A stretch of DNA of 64,000 nt from Tritrichomonas musculus (Eukaryota > Parabasalia > Tritrichomonadida > Tritrichomonadidae), in the NCBI GenBank assembly GCA_039105265.1, contig JAPFFF010000086.1:1-64000 (forward strand). The letters are read 5' to 3'. The position numbers and the translations under genes were made by a program. The number at the start of each line of letters is the position of its first letter. The first letter of the stretch is position 1. The notes beneath the pieces are model-generated. The model was not told where the DNA came from. It worked only from the letters and a program-made list of their open reading frames with translations, and searched no databases. Of the stretch, positions 31,806 through 40,469 are shown in pieces.

Positions 31806-32255
31806 TTACTCTAGGACGAGTGGTTGATGCTCCCCAATGTATATTTCCGGCGTGCTTAAATTGTATTTCTCTCTTAGCTGAATAATTAATTCTTTCGTTT
31901 GTTTTGAAGCATTTTCTATAGAATAATTATAGTAGCTATGCTCCTCATATATCTGTTCTTGATTTGAGCCGTTGATAAAGAATTCATTCATTTTATAATG
32001 TAATCGACGTCGAGAATTTGCATTGATAATTACATGCTCTATTTCATATTTTTTAATTTTGTCAGGATATATTCTCCATGTCATTTTTTCTGTCTTAAGT
32101 GATATATAGATGACTTTGCCCAAAAATTTGTTGCGAGAAAGCTGGATGGGAAATTTATCACAGAGGATAGCAAAATTACATTCCTTCCATTCTTCTGGAT
32201 TTTCAGCGAGGGAGATAATATTGTTGATGTAATCGTAGACTCTTTGCTCTTGCAT
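31806..32255 (-). CDS. Unknown protein next to the major capsid gene (element B)
   Basis: 149 aa from MQEQRVYDYINNIISLAEN. I chose this start because the frame upstream (to 32381) would overlap the capsid gene and has a different composition, and because the leader contains a T-rich run followed by CCACAA before the ATG. It is a mixed alpha/beta protein rich in aromatic and charged residues, with no known motif. It lies immediately downstream of the major capsid gene and may be cotranscribed with it. Confidence 0.55.
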   Translation of the reverse strand: MQEQRVYDYINNIISLAENPEEWKECNFAILCDKFPIQLSRNKFLGKVIYISLKTEKMTWRIYPDKIKKYEIEHVIINANSRRRLHYKMNEFFINGSNQEQIYEEHSYYNYSIENASKQTKELIIQLREKYNLSTPEIYIGEHQPLVLE

Positions 32256-32292
32256 TTGTGGTGGAGATAAAAAAAATTTTAAGAATGAATAT

Positions 32293-33900
32293 TTATTGTG
32301 GAGTAGTGAGGTCATAATTTCCAAGACGAACGAGAGGAGGCATACCATTAGGCTGAACCAAAATTGATATTGAAGAATCAAATAAAAGACAAATTAGAGG
32401 TGAGGTTTGAACATCACTGGCATATGTATTTGCCCCAGTATTTTGTGATACATTAATTTCAAAATTAATAGGAGACAGAGATGTGAGTCCCTGTTGATAT
32501 GTGTTGTCCGTCTCTGTTGGCAGAGCAATGAAAAAGCTGGTCCTGTCATCAGGATAATTTCCAGTTGAGCGTCCGTATGGTTGATTATTTGTTAGTGAAG
32601 CTACGACTTCTTTATTAAACCCGCTTTGTCCACCATTCATATTCATAGCGTTTTGGCAGTACTCTAAGAATTCTGGATACTCATCTGTCGTTCCAAATGC
32701 TTTTGCAGGGATGTTTCCATAGCCTCCACAGTTTAATTGGAAGAGCTTAAATTGTGGATTCTTGAAGTAGGTATGATGAGTGTGCTTCTCAGGAAATAAA
32801 CAAAATATTGAGTCAACAAAGCGAGGAGTAATAGTACATGTGGTTTTGCAATTCGGATTCTGTAATGGAGTCGTTGTAGTGTAGACAGAAAGGGTTTGGG
32901 TAGGAAATGTTAATGGATGAGTTGGGTCAGCATATCTTTGAACGAGGCTGGAATAAATATTATCTTCAATACCAAAACATGGTATGATAGATGAGCATTC
33001 CGTAATTTCATAACTAATTACTTGGAAAGTTCTATCGGTTGCAGTAAGTGCTTTTGTGTCTTTTGATATGGCAGTATACATTGTTATTGGTTCATTTATT
33101 GGAGTAAATTCATTCGTAATATTTGGTAAAGTATATTTTGATATTTCTTTATAGTTATTTTGCAAACCTAGTTCTGGGCCCAAAGGACAGCATACCATTC
33201 CAGCACATGAGAAGAATAATCGAAGCTCTATCTTGCCTGCGAAGGCTGGGAGGTATTTAATATTAGAGAGGGGTAAGAATCGTCTCAAATCTATCTTGAG
33301 ATGAATTTTATATGTTTGTTCATACCATTTAATACCATTTCTCTCTTTCCAATCAACAATGAATCCTGTTCTACTTCCTGACTTACCATTCCATATATCT
33401 TTATGCCTGGCCTTTGAATATACATCTGCTCTCTTTGTTGTTTCGTTGGCACAACAGGCTGTTAAAAAGGATTCTTCACAACCAAAATTCTGCGTATAGA
33501 TAGTAATGCCATTAGCCACGATTTCATATTTTTCGACGGCATCTCTAGCATCTTTAAAGCCAAACCAAACTCTATTGAATTGATAATTATCATCTGTATT
33601 TATTGTTTCTTCTATTTCTTTAACCTCTTGTCCAGCAGCTTCTTTAATACTGACTTCCATATCAGCTCTAATAAATCCATTATATATGTCTGCTGTATTG
33701 TTTGTGTTTGGAGATATAATAGCGCTTGTATATGAGCCTGGTTTTATCGGAGGAGAGGGAGAATATGATGTTTGGGGACTTATAGTATACTGTTTGTTGG
33801 TATCACTTAAGGCTATACAATTATCTACAATATCAAAATATGATGCTATTTGGGTACATACTTCAGCTGATGTTCTGAGTTCAATCTCTGGATTAATCAT
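32293..33900 (-). CDS. MCP: Major capsid protein, double jelly roll (element B)
   Basis: 535 aa starting MINPEIELRTSAEVC, beta-rich with few charged helices. Features shared with the element C capsid protein (60209-62161) are an early block ADIYNGFIRADMEV, then WFGFKDARDAVEKYEI with an extended loop, LKIDLRRFLPLSNIKYLPAF and KIELRLFFS (compare VPFDDLLAL...LSIRFQVS in C). Together these fit the Polinton major capsid (hexon-like) family. It is in the centre of the minus-strand structural block that ends with the ATPase. The identification rests on pattern, length and context. Confidence 0.75.
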   Translation of the reverse strand: MINPEIELRTSAEVCTQIASYFDIVDNCIALSDTNKQYTISPQTSYSPSPPIKPGSYTSAIISPNTNNTADIYNGFIRADMEVSIKEAAGQEVKEIEETINTDDNYQFNRVWFGFKDARDAVEKYEIVANGITIYTQNFGCEESFLTACCANETTKRADVYSKARHKDIWNGKSGSRTGFIVDWKERNGIKWYEQTYKIHLKIDLRRFLPLSNIKYLPAFAGKIELRLFFSCAGMVCCPLGPELGLQNNYKEISKYTLPNITNEFTPINEPITMYTAISKDTKALTATDRTFQVISYEITECSSIIPCFGIEDNIYSSLVQRYADPTHPLTFPTQTLSVYTTTTPLQNPNCKTTCTITPRFVDSIFCLFPEKHTHHTYFKNPQFKLFQLNCGGYGNIPAKAFGTTDEYPEFLEYCQNAMNMNGGQSGFNKEVVASLTNNQPYGRSTGNYPDDRTSFFIALPTETDNTYQQGLTSLSPINFEINVSQNTGANTYASDVQTSPLICLLFDSSISILVQPNGMPPLVRLGNYDLTTPQ

Positions 33901-33926
33901 GGTGTTTTTATAAAAAAATAAAAACT

Positions 33927-34541
33927 TTATAACATATCAGAGAAAATATTATTCCTCCTTCTACGAATGACTTGAGGTTGAGGAGGAGGTGGTGGTGGTA
34001 GTTCTTCCTCTGGTTCTTCTTCTATATCATTGACGAAGTCAACTTTGCCTGAAGGCAAATTAGGCTCTTGAATATATTGTGGCTGAGTATATTGATAGTA
34101 GGGTTTGCTCATTTGTTTTTGCACCACTTCTTTTATCATCCTTTTTTGTTCTTTCTTTTCTCGTTTATTTTTTATTTCTTCCCCTAATAACTTTAGCTGA
34201 TTTAATATTTCCATATTTATTGTAGGGTCATTGGCATAGCCAACTTCACTATGTGAATATATATTTGATTTCGGCTTAGTCCTTTCGATTTTTTTGGCAG
34301 AGCAGACCTTTCCCTGAGAGCAAGTGGGGAGAGGTTTTGTAGGCTCTTCTGCTGGCTCTTCTACTTCCTGCTCTTCTACCTGTGGTTCAGCTTGAGGTTT
34401 GGATAGGGGCTCTGTTCTTCTTTTCACAATATATTTATTCTCTTTTTTTGTAGGCAAGACATCCCACTCAGGGTCATCACGACCATTTAACCAGTTTTGT
34501 ATTACTTGTAATCTCTTCGATCCAGTCAAATGTTTAGACAT
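33927..34541 (-). CDS. Low-complexity Glu/Pro-rich protein of capsid block (element B)
   Basis: 204 aa starting MSKHLTGSKRLQVIQNWLNG. A short folded N-terminus is followed by Glu/Pro repeats (EEQEVEEPAEEPTKPL), a Lys-rich helix (KKEQKRMIKEVVQKQ) and a proline run (EEELPPPPPPQPQVIRRRR) with a basic end. Most of it is probably disordered. It is directly upstream of the major capsid gene on the same strand. It may be a scaffold or minor virion protein; not recognised. Confidence 0.5.
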   Translation of the reverse strand: MSKHLTGSKRLQVIQNWLNGRDDPEWDVLPTKKENKYIVKRRTEPLSKPQAEPQVEEQEVEEPAEEPTKPLPTCSQGKVCSAKKIERTKPKSNIYSHSEVGYANDPTINMEILNQLKLLGEEIKNKREKKEQKRMIKEVVQKQMSKPYYQYTQPQYIQEPNLPSGKVDFVNDIEEEPEEELPPPPPPQPQVIRRRRNNIFSDML

Positions 34542-34605
34542 TTAAATAATATTAAAATCGCTTTCTTTGAGTTTTATTTGCTTTTTTTGAGTTTTTGGGA
34601 GTTTT

Positions 34606-35361
34606 TCACCTCCTTGCTTTTCTTCTTCTTCTCATGCCTCTTATCATTCTATATCTTTTGCCTTGATATATTTTATAACCTGATGGTTTTCTTGAATAAT
34701 GGATACGTGGATAATTTAAAGAATTTAGATAATAATTGGCTAATAATTCATTATTTACGTCTCCTATTTTTTTCTCTAATTCTTTCTTCTTCTCTTTGTT
34801 GTCTATTCTCTCACTGCTCTCTCCTAGTGATTTTATTACTTTAGCTCCTACTTTAACATATTTATTGTCTGTTGCATTACCAATGGTTTCTGCAATTTCA
34901 CCACCTCCTTTGAGTAATTCAGTTTTATTATCCCATGCCCATTTCAATCTCTCTTTCATTTTATTTACGTGTTCATAATTATTTTTGGGTATTCCATCTG
35001 TCATTTTATTATATGCTTTTTTAAGCTTGTTTACAAATTTCCCTGTTATCCCTTCGGAATTATTTTGAGTTGTCAAAGGTGGTGGCATAGGAGCTGGTGC
35101 TGGTGCTGGAGGCGGCATATAATGTGGGGTAGGAGGAGGTTCTTGGATTGGCTTGGGAGGAGCTGGAGTAGGAGTAGGAACTGGAACTGGTTTTTGGATT
35201 GGTTCTAGAGAAGGTCCTTGGGTGGGTTTTTTGCTAAAGAATTTGTTATATGTATTGCTCACAAGATTTGATATTTTATCACTTATCCCTCCTATTGGCT
35301 CTTCTGTACCATCACTTCGTAGGGTAGGAGCAGTACCCATCGTTAAAAATGGAATAGACAT
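34606..35361 (-). CDS. Putative core/minor capsid protein a (element B)
   Basis: 251 aa starting MSIPFLTMGTAP. It has a Pro-rich linker (PTPTPAPPKPIQEPP), then an Ala/Gly helix block (GEIAETIGNATDNKYVKVGA) and a very basic end (RMIRGMRRRRKARR). The helix block and the following R/H-Y-x-R-K-P-x-x-Y-K-x-Y-Q motif recur in the neighbour 35384-36079, so the two are tandem paralogues. Amphipathic helices plus a basic tail fit adenovirus-like core or protein-VI-type components (inference). Confidence 0.55.
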   Translation of the reverse strand: MSIPFLTMGTAPTLRSDGTEEPIGGISDKISNLVSNTYNKFFSKKPTQGPSLEPIQKPVPVPTPTPAPPKPIQEPPPTPHYMPPPAPAPAPMPPPLTTQNNSEGITGKFVNKLKKAYNKMTDGIPKNNYEHVNKMKERLKWAWDNKTELLKGGGEIAETIGNATDNKYVKVGAKVIKSLGESSERIDNKEKKKELEKKIGDVNNELLANYYLNSLNYPRIHYSRKPSGYKIYQGKRYRMIRGMRRRRKARR

Positions 35362-35383
35362 TTAAATGAAGACAAAATGTAGC

Positions 35384-36079
35384 TTACCAATCATCCTTCT
35401 CAAACTTGTCATATGCTTCTCTTTGCCTTCTTACAGCTTCTTGTAGATCGGCCACAAATTGTTTATCTTGTTTCCAATTTCTAGCTTTTTCAGCTGCTGA
35501 CATTTTTTTCTTTGGAGGTGATTCTTGTTTCTTTGGTAATGCTTTGGGAGGCGGGGATGGTTTTTTGGGAGGCGGGGATGGTTTTTTGGGAGGCGATTTT
35601 TTGGGTGATGATTTTTTATTTTCTGTCGTGGCTTCTTTTTGTTTTTGCTCTATTTGTTTCTTCAACTGATTTAATTTTTCATTGGCTTCATCAATATATT
35701 TATTTCTTCTTTGATACATTTTATATCTTGTTGGCTTCCTTCCATAAAACATCCTTGGTACATCAGCGTAGGCTATATGTTTGTTTCCAAACATCCGAGC
35801 ATTCCTTTCCTGAATTAATTGAGCCAACAATTTTTCCTGGCTGTTTTTATCATCAATTTGTCCAAGAGTTTGGCCTGCTGCTCTTACAACATCAGCTGCT
35901 ACATTCCATTTATTATTTCCAGTCGCTTCCCCAATTATATCACCTACATCTGCAGCTCCTTGTAAAATTTCTGCTTTATTATTATTAATCCAATTACCAA
36001 TTTTTCCAAATATACTAACACCAGCATCTGAAGGGGTAGATGGAATAAATTTTCCAGAGTCAATAGTTCCTGAAGGCAT
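35384..36079 (-). CDS. Putative core/minor capsid protein b (element B)
   Basis: 231 aa starting MPSGTIDSGKFIPSTP. The helix block VGDIIGEATGNNKWNVAA and the motif YGRKPTRYKMYQ match its neighbour 34606-35361. The C-terminal half is a Lys/Pro tail with repeats of SPPKKPSPPPKKPS type, then a helical, charged end. It is probably DNA-binding and virion-associated. It is separated by about 20 bp from the paralogous gene and about 50 bp from the ATPase gene. Confidence 0.55.
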   Translation of the reverse strand: MPSGTIDSGKFIPSTPSDAGVSIFGKIGNWINNNKAEILQGAADVGDIIGEATGNNKWNVAADVVRAAGQTLGQIDDKNSQEKLLAQLIQERNARMFGNKHIAYADVPRMFYGRKPTRYKMYQRRNKYIDEANEKLNQLKKQIEQKQKEATTENKKSSPKKSPPKKPSPPPKKPSPPPKALPKKQESPPKKKMSAAEKARNWKQDKQFVADLQEAVRRQREAYDKFEKDDW

Positions 36080-36126
36080 TTATTGTGAAATAAATCATTC
36101 AAGGACATAGTCCAAATATGACTTCG

Positions 36127-36981
36127 TCATTCAAAGTAATATTTGTTGGCAGTTATATTACAAATAAATTTGTCGTGAGGCTCACGATGCTGCAAATACT
36201 CCTTGACTGTTTTTTTGATATTTAGATTGTTATTCGTTTGTTGGAGCAATGATGTAAAATCTTCTTCTGAATATCCACTATAGCATATAATATCGGTGGC
36301 CAATCTCTTTGCATTTATATGGACAAATCTAATGGTTTGGATAGCCATAATGCATGTAATATTATAGTGCCTAGTTTTTGTTAACAGCCTGAGGAATTCA
36401 GTATTATTATGCGTCAATAAATCGCTTCCAGCACAGTCATCCAATATTATTAGAGTGTTATATGGATATGATGAAGTTTGATATTTTACCAGCTTGTTTG
36501 CTATATATACTATTCTATCATCTATTTCTTGAAGGGAGTGCTTGTTTATTAGTCTCTGCATTTCTTCATTCGTCTCTTTCATTTTTGATAATACATGCTT
36601 TACCATCGCATAATATTTTATCTTTCGCTTTAGATGTTTTTTCAAATAATCCATCAATTCTGCTTCGTTCAAATATATGATTGGTGTCTTGACATTTTGA
36701 CTCATCGCCTCTGCAGTTTTGTCCATCTTACCGCTTGTGGAACAGAATACTATCTTCTGGTAGTAGGGATACTTAAATAATCTCTCGGTAATTAAAATGT
36801 GTTTCCATATCCAATAACTTTTTCCAGCACCTGGTTTGCCTATCAAAAAATATATACCGTTCGTGCTAAATGGATAGGAAGGATGAATTGGTTTCATAAG
36901 TGCAGATTCTATTTCTTTTTGGTTTTTTCGCATGGTTTTTTGGATTAAAACTTCTACTTCTTTCATTATTTGTTTAGCCAT
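36127..36981 (-). CDS. A32-like genome-packaging ATPase (element B)
   Basis: 284 aa starting MAKQIMKEVEVLIQ. Walker A is LIGKPGAGKSYW (about residue 47) and Walker B is NTLIILDDCAGSD (about 180). Then comes LLTKTRHYNITCIMAIQTIR, the sensor-like strand typical of A32/FtsK-HerA ATPases of Polintons and giant viruses. It powers DNA translocation into the capsid. It follows the integrase gene (11 bp away) in the minus-strand late block. The family is clear. Confidence 0.9.
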   Translation of the reverse strand: MAKQIMKEVEVLIQKTMRKNQKEIESALMKPIHPSYPFSTNGIYFLIGKPGAGKSYWIWKHILITERLFKYPYYQKIVFCSTSGKMDKTAEAMSQNVKTPIIYLNEAELMDYLKKHLKRKIKYYAMVKHVLSKMKETNEEMQRLINKHSLQEIDDRIVYIANKLVKYQTSSYPYNTLIILDDCAGSDLLTHNNTEFLRLLTKTRHYNITCIMAIQTIRFVHINAKRLATDIICYSGYSEEDFTSLLQQTNNNLNIKKTVKEYLQHREPHDKFICNITANKYYFE

Positions 36982-36991
36982 TTATTGTTGG

Positions 36992-38101
36992 TTAAATCCA
37001 TTTTTTAATGTTTGATGGGATATTTTTTTGTTTGCTCCAATAATCCATTTCGAGGTTTGATAATTTAGTTGGGGCTCCTTCTCGTAAATTTTTGGCTGGA
37101 ATAACATCTTCTGTCCCTTCACTATATTTAATTTTATATTTATTCTTAGCTGCATCGTAGGATATAATTTTATCCACAATACCTCTCTTGCCTCCCTTTA
37201 GTGTCTGAGCAAGAGGCACTTCTGCCCCGGGGCCCTTCAGGCCCTTATTTTTATTCTGTGTTTTTATCAATCTATATCCCGGCAACTTATCTATCGATTC
37301 ATCTTTGGACTTAACAATAAATTGATTTCCAGCTTTCGAATCAACAATATAAGCCTCCTTGCTGACTCTATTTCTTCGCTTCGAAAATGGTTCCTTGGCT
37401 TGTATAATTCTCACCCTGTCGTTAGGCTGAAAGTCATATGGATTTATTTGTGATTTAGTATTAATATACTCTTTTTCATCTTTTTCTGTCATTTCGTTTG
37501 GTATTTTATAGTCCAACGACCGGTGAGGGGATTTATTGTAGGAATCTATTAATCCCTTCATTTCTTGTTCTCCAATAAATCTATTCTCTCCTACCATATC
37601 TCTAATAGTTCTCATGAATCTATTTATGATGCCTAGTACATTATGATTGTTGTCTTCCGTAGTATTGTATATAATATTTTTTGCCTTCATTATTTGCAAA
37701 ACATCATTGGACAAATAGGCAGCATCCTGGTCTGAAGTAATAGAATAAACATTTGGTTCATCTACTAAAAATTGATTTAATGCTCTAGCTACTTCTTTTG
37801 CTCCCTTCCCTCTCATCGCATAACAAAAAGCCTTCCTGGTATTGATATTTATAAACATCAGATAATTCAAACCATCTTTTGTTTTGTCATTTATGAAAGT
37901 GTCCATTTGATATCCCCCTGAGTGTTTTGAATATATATTCATAAATTTTGCCTTTGGTACTTTAACATCATGAACTATATTCTTCAAATAATTTAATGCT
38001 GCTTCTTCTGTAAATCCATATCGTTTTGCAAGAGGAACAAATTTTGATGGTGTTTTCCACGGAAACTTTTTATATAACTCCTCTATTGTTTTATAAGTCA
38101 T
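36992..38101 (-). CDS. rve-type integrase with C-terminal chromo/Tudor-like module (element B)
   Basis: 369 aa starting MTYKTIEELYKKFP. An N-terminal helical part is followed by the RNase-H-like catalytic core: YQMDTF (first Asp, about residue 67), TSDQDAAY (about 124), GIINRFMRTIRDM and DSYNKSPHRSL. The final third has SH3-like strands (NDRVRIIQAKEPFSKRRNR) and GIVDKIISYDAAKNKYKIKYS, similar in pattern to chromo/Tudor folds, which could target chromatin. It inserts the element into target DNA. Flanked by the ATPase and the terminal gene. Confidence 0.88.
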   Translation of the reverse strand: MTYKTIEELYKKFPWKTPSKFVPLAKRYGFTEEAALNYLKNIVHDVKVPKAKFMNIYSKHSGGYQMDTFINDKTKDGLNYLMFININTRKAFCYAMRGKGAKEVARALNQFLVDEPNVYSITSDQDAAYLSNDVLQIMKAKNIIYNTTEDNNHNVLGIINRFMRTIRDMVGENRFIGEQEMKGLIDSYNKSPHRSLDYKIPNEMTEKDEKEYINTKSQINPYDFQPNDRVRIIQAKEPFSKRRNRVSKEAYIVDSKAGNQFIVKSKDESIDKLPGYRLIKTQNKNKGLKGPGAEVPLAQTLKGGKRGIVDKIISYDAAKNKYKIKYSEGTEDVIPAKNLREGAPTKLSNLEMDYWSKQKNIPSNIKKWI

Positions 38102-38127
38102 TGTTTTGAAAAAAAATAAACCCTCAG

Positions 38128-39189
38128 TTAATATAACATTTTACGGTAAGGGAAGAATATCATTTCGATAGAAAAGCTTTCGCTTCTCGGTATTTTTACT
38201 GGTATATCTTTATGTCGACCAGAATATAGTTCGATCCAGAATCGTTGGTCAGTTGAGTTCAGCTTAAAGTATTTTATGGGGTTGAAGTATATTGTTGTGT
38301 TTCCAACATATCCTTGATTTGATTGGTCCCCGAAGGATGAATAAATTTTACATGAATGCCTATCCCATACATTATAAAAATTGACTTCTCTAAGCCATTT
38401 AAATTTATAGTTATTATGATAATTTGCCCCTTGGTCTGTCTCTCCACTAATATTAAACACATCTTCGAAATCATATTTTCGGTCTATCAATCCAAAATCT
38501 TGAACGGTTCGATGAGGAAAATCAATTGATATGTCAATATAAAATGGACTCTTCTTATCATAATTATGTCGAGATAAAATTCTTTCCAAATATGTTTTTC
38601 TCCTATAATCATAGAATCCATCAGCCATGACATCAAGCTCAGTTGAAAGACCATAAGGGTCTTCACTAAATCTTGGCTTGTCTTTATACTTAGCTTTCTC
38701 TTCTTCTGTTTTTGCCTTCGCCAAATTGTCTTCAATCTCTTGATTATATTTTTTCATTTCAGCCCATAGATATTCATATAATACGTGTCCAAAACCACCG
38801 AAATCATCCTTCTCACTCATCCACATTAAAACATTTACTTCAACCATAGATTTCCTTGCAGCAGGTATACTTATATACGCTGAGTGGTCATATAAGTTTG
38901 GGTCATCTGATTTTGGAGGAGGAGTGGCATATTTATTGTAGTCCTCTTTGTAGTATTTCCTAACTTTAATTTTAAATTCTAGCCTTCTCTTTCTAGCTAA
39001 CATAAATATATTTCTAACACCAATAATAGACTCACCACGATTAGATGTGCACCATTCTTGTGGAAAATTAAAATAATAACGATTAAATTTCGCAGGGTCT
39101 CTTTCTCCATCTTCCAGAAAGAAAGCGTGCTCCATAGGGATTGGTGTTTGTTCTTCAGCTGGATTGAGCGTCGGGTACATTTCAATCAT
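38128..39189 (-). CDS. Putative minor capsid (penton-like) protein starting inside the right TIR (element B)
   Basis: 353 aa from MIEMYPTLNPAEEQTP; this start is chosen over 39228 because it follows the promoter-like part of the terminal repeat. It is beta-rich with aromatic motifs (GVRNIFMLARKRRLEFKIKV) and a C-terminal strand SFSIEMIFFPYRKMLY. This would fit a single-jelly-roll penton protein, which Polintons encode, though the other candidate in B is 21836-22570. The first 16 codons lie in the inverted repeat, so the promoter is part of the element's end. Confidence 0.5.
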   Translation of the reverse strand: MIEMYPTLNPAEEQTPIPMEHAFFLEDGERDPAKFNRYYFNFPQEWCTSNRGESIIGVRNIFMLARKRRLEFKIKVRKYYKEDYNKYATPPPKSDDPNLYDHSAYISIPAARKSMVEVNVLMWMSEKDDFGGFGHVLYEYLWAEMKKYNQEIEDNLAKAKTEEEKAKYKDKPRFSEDPYGLSTELDVMADGFYDYRRKTYLERILSRHNYDKKSPFYIDISIDFPHRTVQDFGLIDRKYDFEDVFNISGETDQGANYHNNYKFKWLREVNFYNVWDRHSCKIYSSFGDQSNQGYVGNTTIYFNPIKYFKLNSTDQRFWIELYSGRHKDIPVKIPRSESFSIEMIFFPYRKMLY

Positions 39190-39504
39190 TATAAAACAAC
39201 TTCTTGATTCGAAGGGATATCTTAACAAAAAATGGCTCGGGATTTCTTGACGGAACGTTAAGAAATCACGCCATTTATATATACTACTTTTAGTAGAGAT
39301 TTTTTTGAACTTTTTGAATTAAAAAACGTTTTGATAACGAGACGATAAAAATTTTAGTTTGGAATTTTTTTGTCGCGAACTTTTTGAATGTGGGGGCCTT
39401 TTGAGGGGGTCCAGGGGTGCGAACCCCTGGAGTAGTGGGGTGCGGAGCCTCTGCGGAGCCCCCAAGTATAGGCTTGGCGGTAGCGGAGCCTATACTATAC
39501 TACT
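39143..39504 (-). repeat. Right terminal inverted repeat of element B (362 bp)
   Basis: Reverse complement of 13820-14181 with no difference that I can see, ending ACTACT at 39504. It contains the start of the 38128-39189 gene. Confidence 0.95.
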
Positions 39505-39509
39505 TCAAT
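39505..39509. repeat. Target-site duplication TCAAT, right flank of element B
   Basis: Copy of 13815-13819. Confidence 0.85.
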
Positions 39510-40048
39510 GTTCTCACCTATGACTACACCTGATGTTTGAATGTTAAAGTTTGTATATAATGTTGTGCATGCTTCAGGTCGTGGTGAAACAGTATAATAT
39601 CCAGTATTAGCTAAGAACTCAAATGTATTCATTCCTTTTTCATAACTTACATCAGCAATAGTATATATTAATTCATCATCTTTTGGCATATATAATATTA
39701 AACCATATGGAGGATTACCGACTTGTAATGGCGAAGTATAATGATATTCAAGTAATTCAAAATAATTGTCGGATTGAAGTTTGTAGTTATTTAATCCTGA
39801 TGATTTATATTCGAAGTCAACAATGAAGTCATAAGTTTTATTATTAATGTTTAAAGTTGCTGAATATGTACAATTAGCAGAGTCTTTAACTGGATAAATG
39901 TAAACCCTCCATGCGTCATTATCTTCTTTATATGTTTGAATTTTACAGTTATCTTTAGGTGTTACCATTCCTTTATTAACTAATAACTCAAATGGGTTTT
40001 CTTGATTATCATAATCAGCGAAAGTGTGTAATACTTTTTTATTAGCTT
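39510..40048 (-). pseudogene. Further piece of element A's fibre-like gene, bounded by elements B and C
   Basis: The minus-strand frame reads ENPFELLVNKG, then beta-rich sequence and ACTTLYTNFNIQTSG, matching the NPFEYII...NAATTLYTDYN block of the element B fibre-like proteins. It is open on its upstream side up to 40048, where the AGTAGT terminus of element C begins. So two separate insertions border this 0.5-kb piece. Confidence 0.7.
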
Positions 40049-40074
40049 AGTAGTGATGGATGTTCCGCATGGGG
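40049..40074 (+). repeat. Terminus of element C, 26 bp, repeated inverted at 40254-40279
   Basis: AGTAGTGATGGATGTTCCGC and six further bases; its exact reverse complement ends at 40279 (ACTACT). The pair could fold as a hairpin at the element's end, comparable to the hairpins in the terminal repeat of element B. Confidence 0.9.
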
Positions 40075-40469
40075 ACCAGATAAATTTCAAATATAACAGC
40101 CACATCTAACCTAATTTTGATATTCACATAACCATTTAAAATTAAGCTCCAGACCTTGAATTTTTGCTGAAATGTCATAGTCCAAATCAAAGGAATCTAT
40201 GGTCTTTTAAAGGAAATTGCATGTGCCAGGTATTCCCTCCATATCCCCAATATCCCCATGCGGAACATCCATCACTACTAAGAGGTTCACTTAAGGGGTC
40301 ACACATCATACCTCACACCTCATACCTCATACCTCATACCTCACCTCAAATTGGTATAGGGGTACCCAAGAGGAGCCTCTCAAAATCCATTTTAGGTAAA
40401 TTCCATAAATTGACAATCCCAAAAATAATGCTATTCTCGAATCAATTTAATTTTTTATCTGGTTTGAAA
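40075..40469. other. Non-coding left-end region of element C
   Basis: No gene is visible before 40470. It includes the inverted copy of the terminus (40254-40279) and the left arm of a 63-bp inverted repeat (40311-40373) with tandem CTCATACC units. The plus frame is open from 40164, but its composition is repeat-like, and I place the start of the next gene at 40470. Confidence 0.55.
40311..40373 (+). repeat. Left arm of 63-bp inverted repeat around gene 40470-41807
   Basis: Contains about four tandem CTCATACC-type octamers, then AATTGGTATAGGGGTACCCA. It is matched in inverted orientation at 41876-41938; weaker similarity continues inward, including TTTAGGTAAAT on the left and ATTTACCTAAA on the right. 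Confidence 0.95.

Larger units (their letters stand above)
13820..39504. mobile_element. Element B: Polinton/Maverick of 25.7 kb, nested in element A
   Basis: Complete from terminus to terminus: 362-bp inverted repeats beginning AGTAGT, flanked by TCAAT duplications. The parts in order are fibre-like genes (minus), a putative structural gene, an inverted-repeat-flanked gene, polB, an AT-rich insert, an HNH gene, a basic small gene, the C-C family gene, a capsid block with major capsid protein, two core-like genes, ATPase, integrase and a terminal gene. I see no difference between the two terminal repeats by eye, so insertion is recent, or the ends were homogenised. It looks nearly whole, with about one break, at the polymerase gene. 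Confidence 0.95.
4585..40048. mobile_element. Element A: Polinton/Maverick, outer and oldest, broken, visible part only
   Basis: Old Polinton carrying polB, integrase, a protein-VI-like gene, the conserved C-C family gene and a fibre-like gene. Its sequence is more AT-rich than element C. Element B (13820-39504) is inserted in its fibre-like gene, and the same gene is cut at 40048 by the terminus of element C. The left end is not defined (between 1975 and 4585) and the right end is beyond the window. It is broken in about two places besides the two insertions, and no major capsid or packaging ATPase gene is seen in the visible part. It is the oldest of the three because both others sit inside it. 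Confidence 0.75.

Noticed and set aside
40049-40279. Separate 231-bp Tc1/mariner-like miniature element with TA duplication
   Set aside because: The ends are inverted copies, but the AGTAGT start matches Polinton termini and element A's coding sequence does not resume after 40279. Kept only as an alternative.
40317-40350. Telomere-like repeat
   Set aside because: The octamer CTCATACC differs from known telomere units and occurs inverted on both sides of one gene, so it is part of the inverted repeat.
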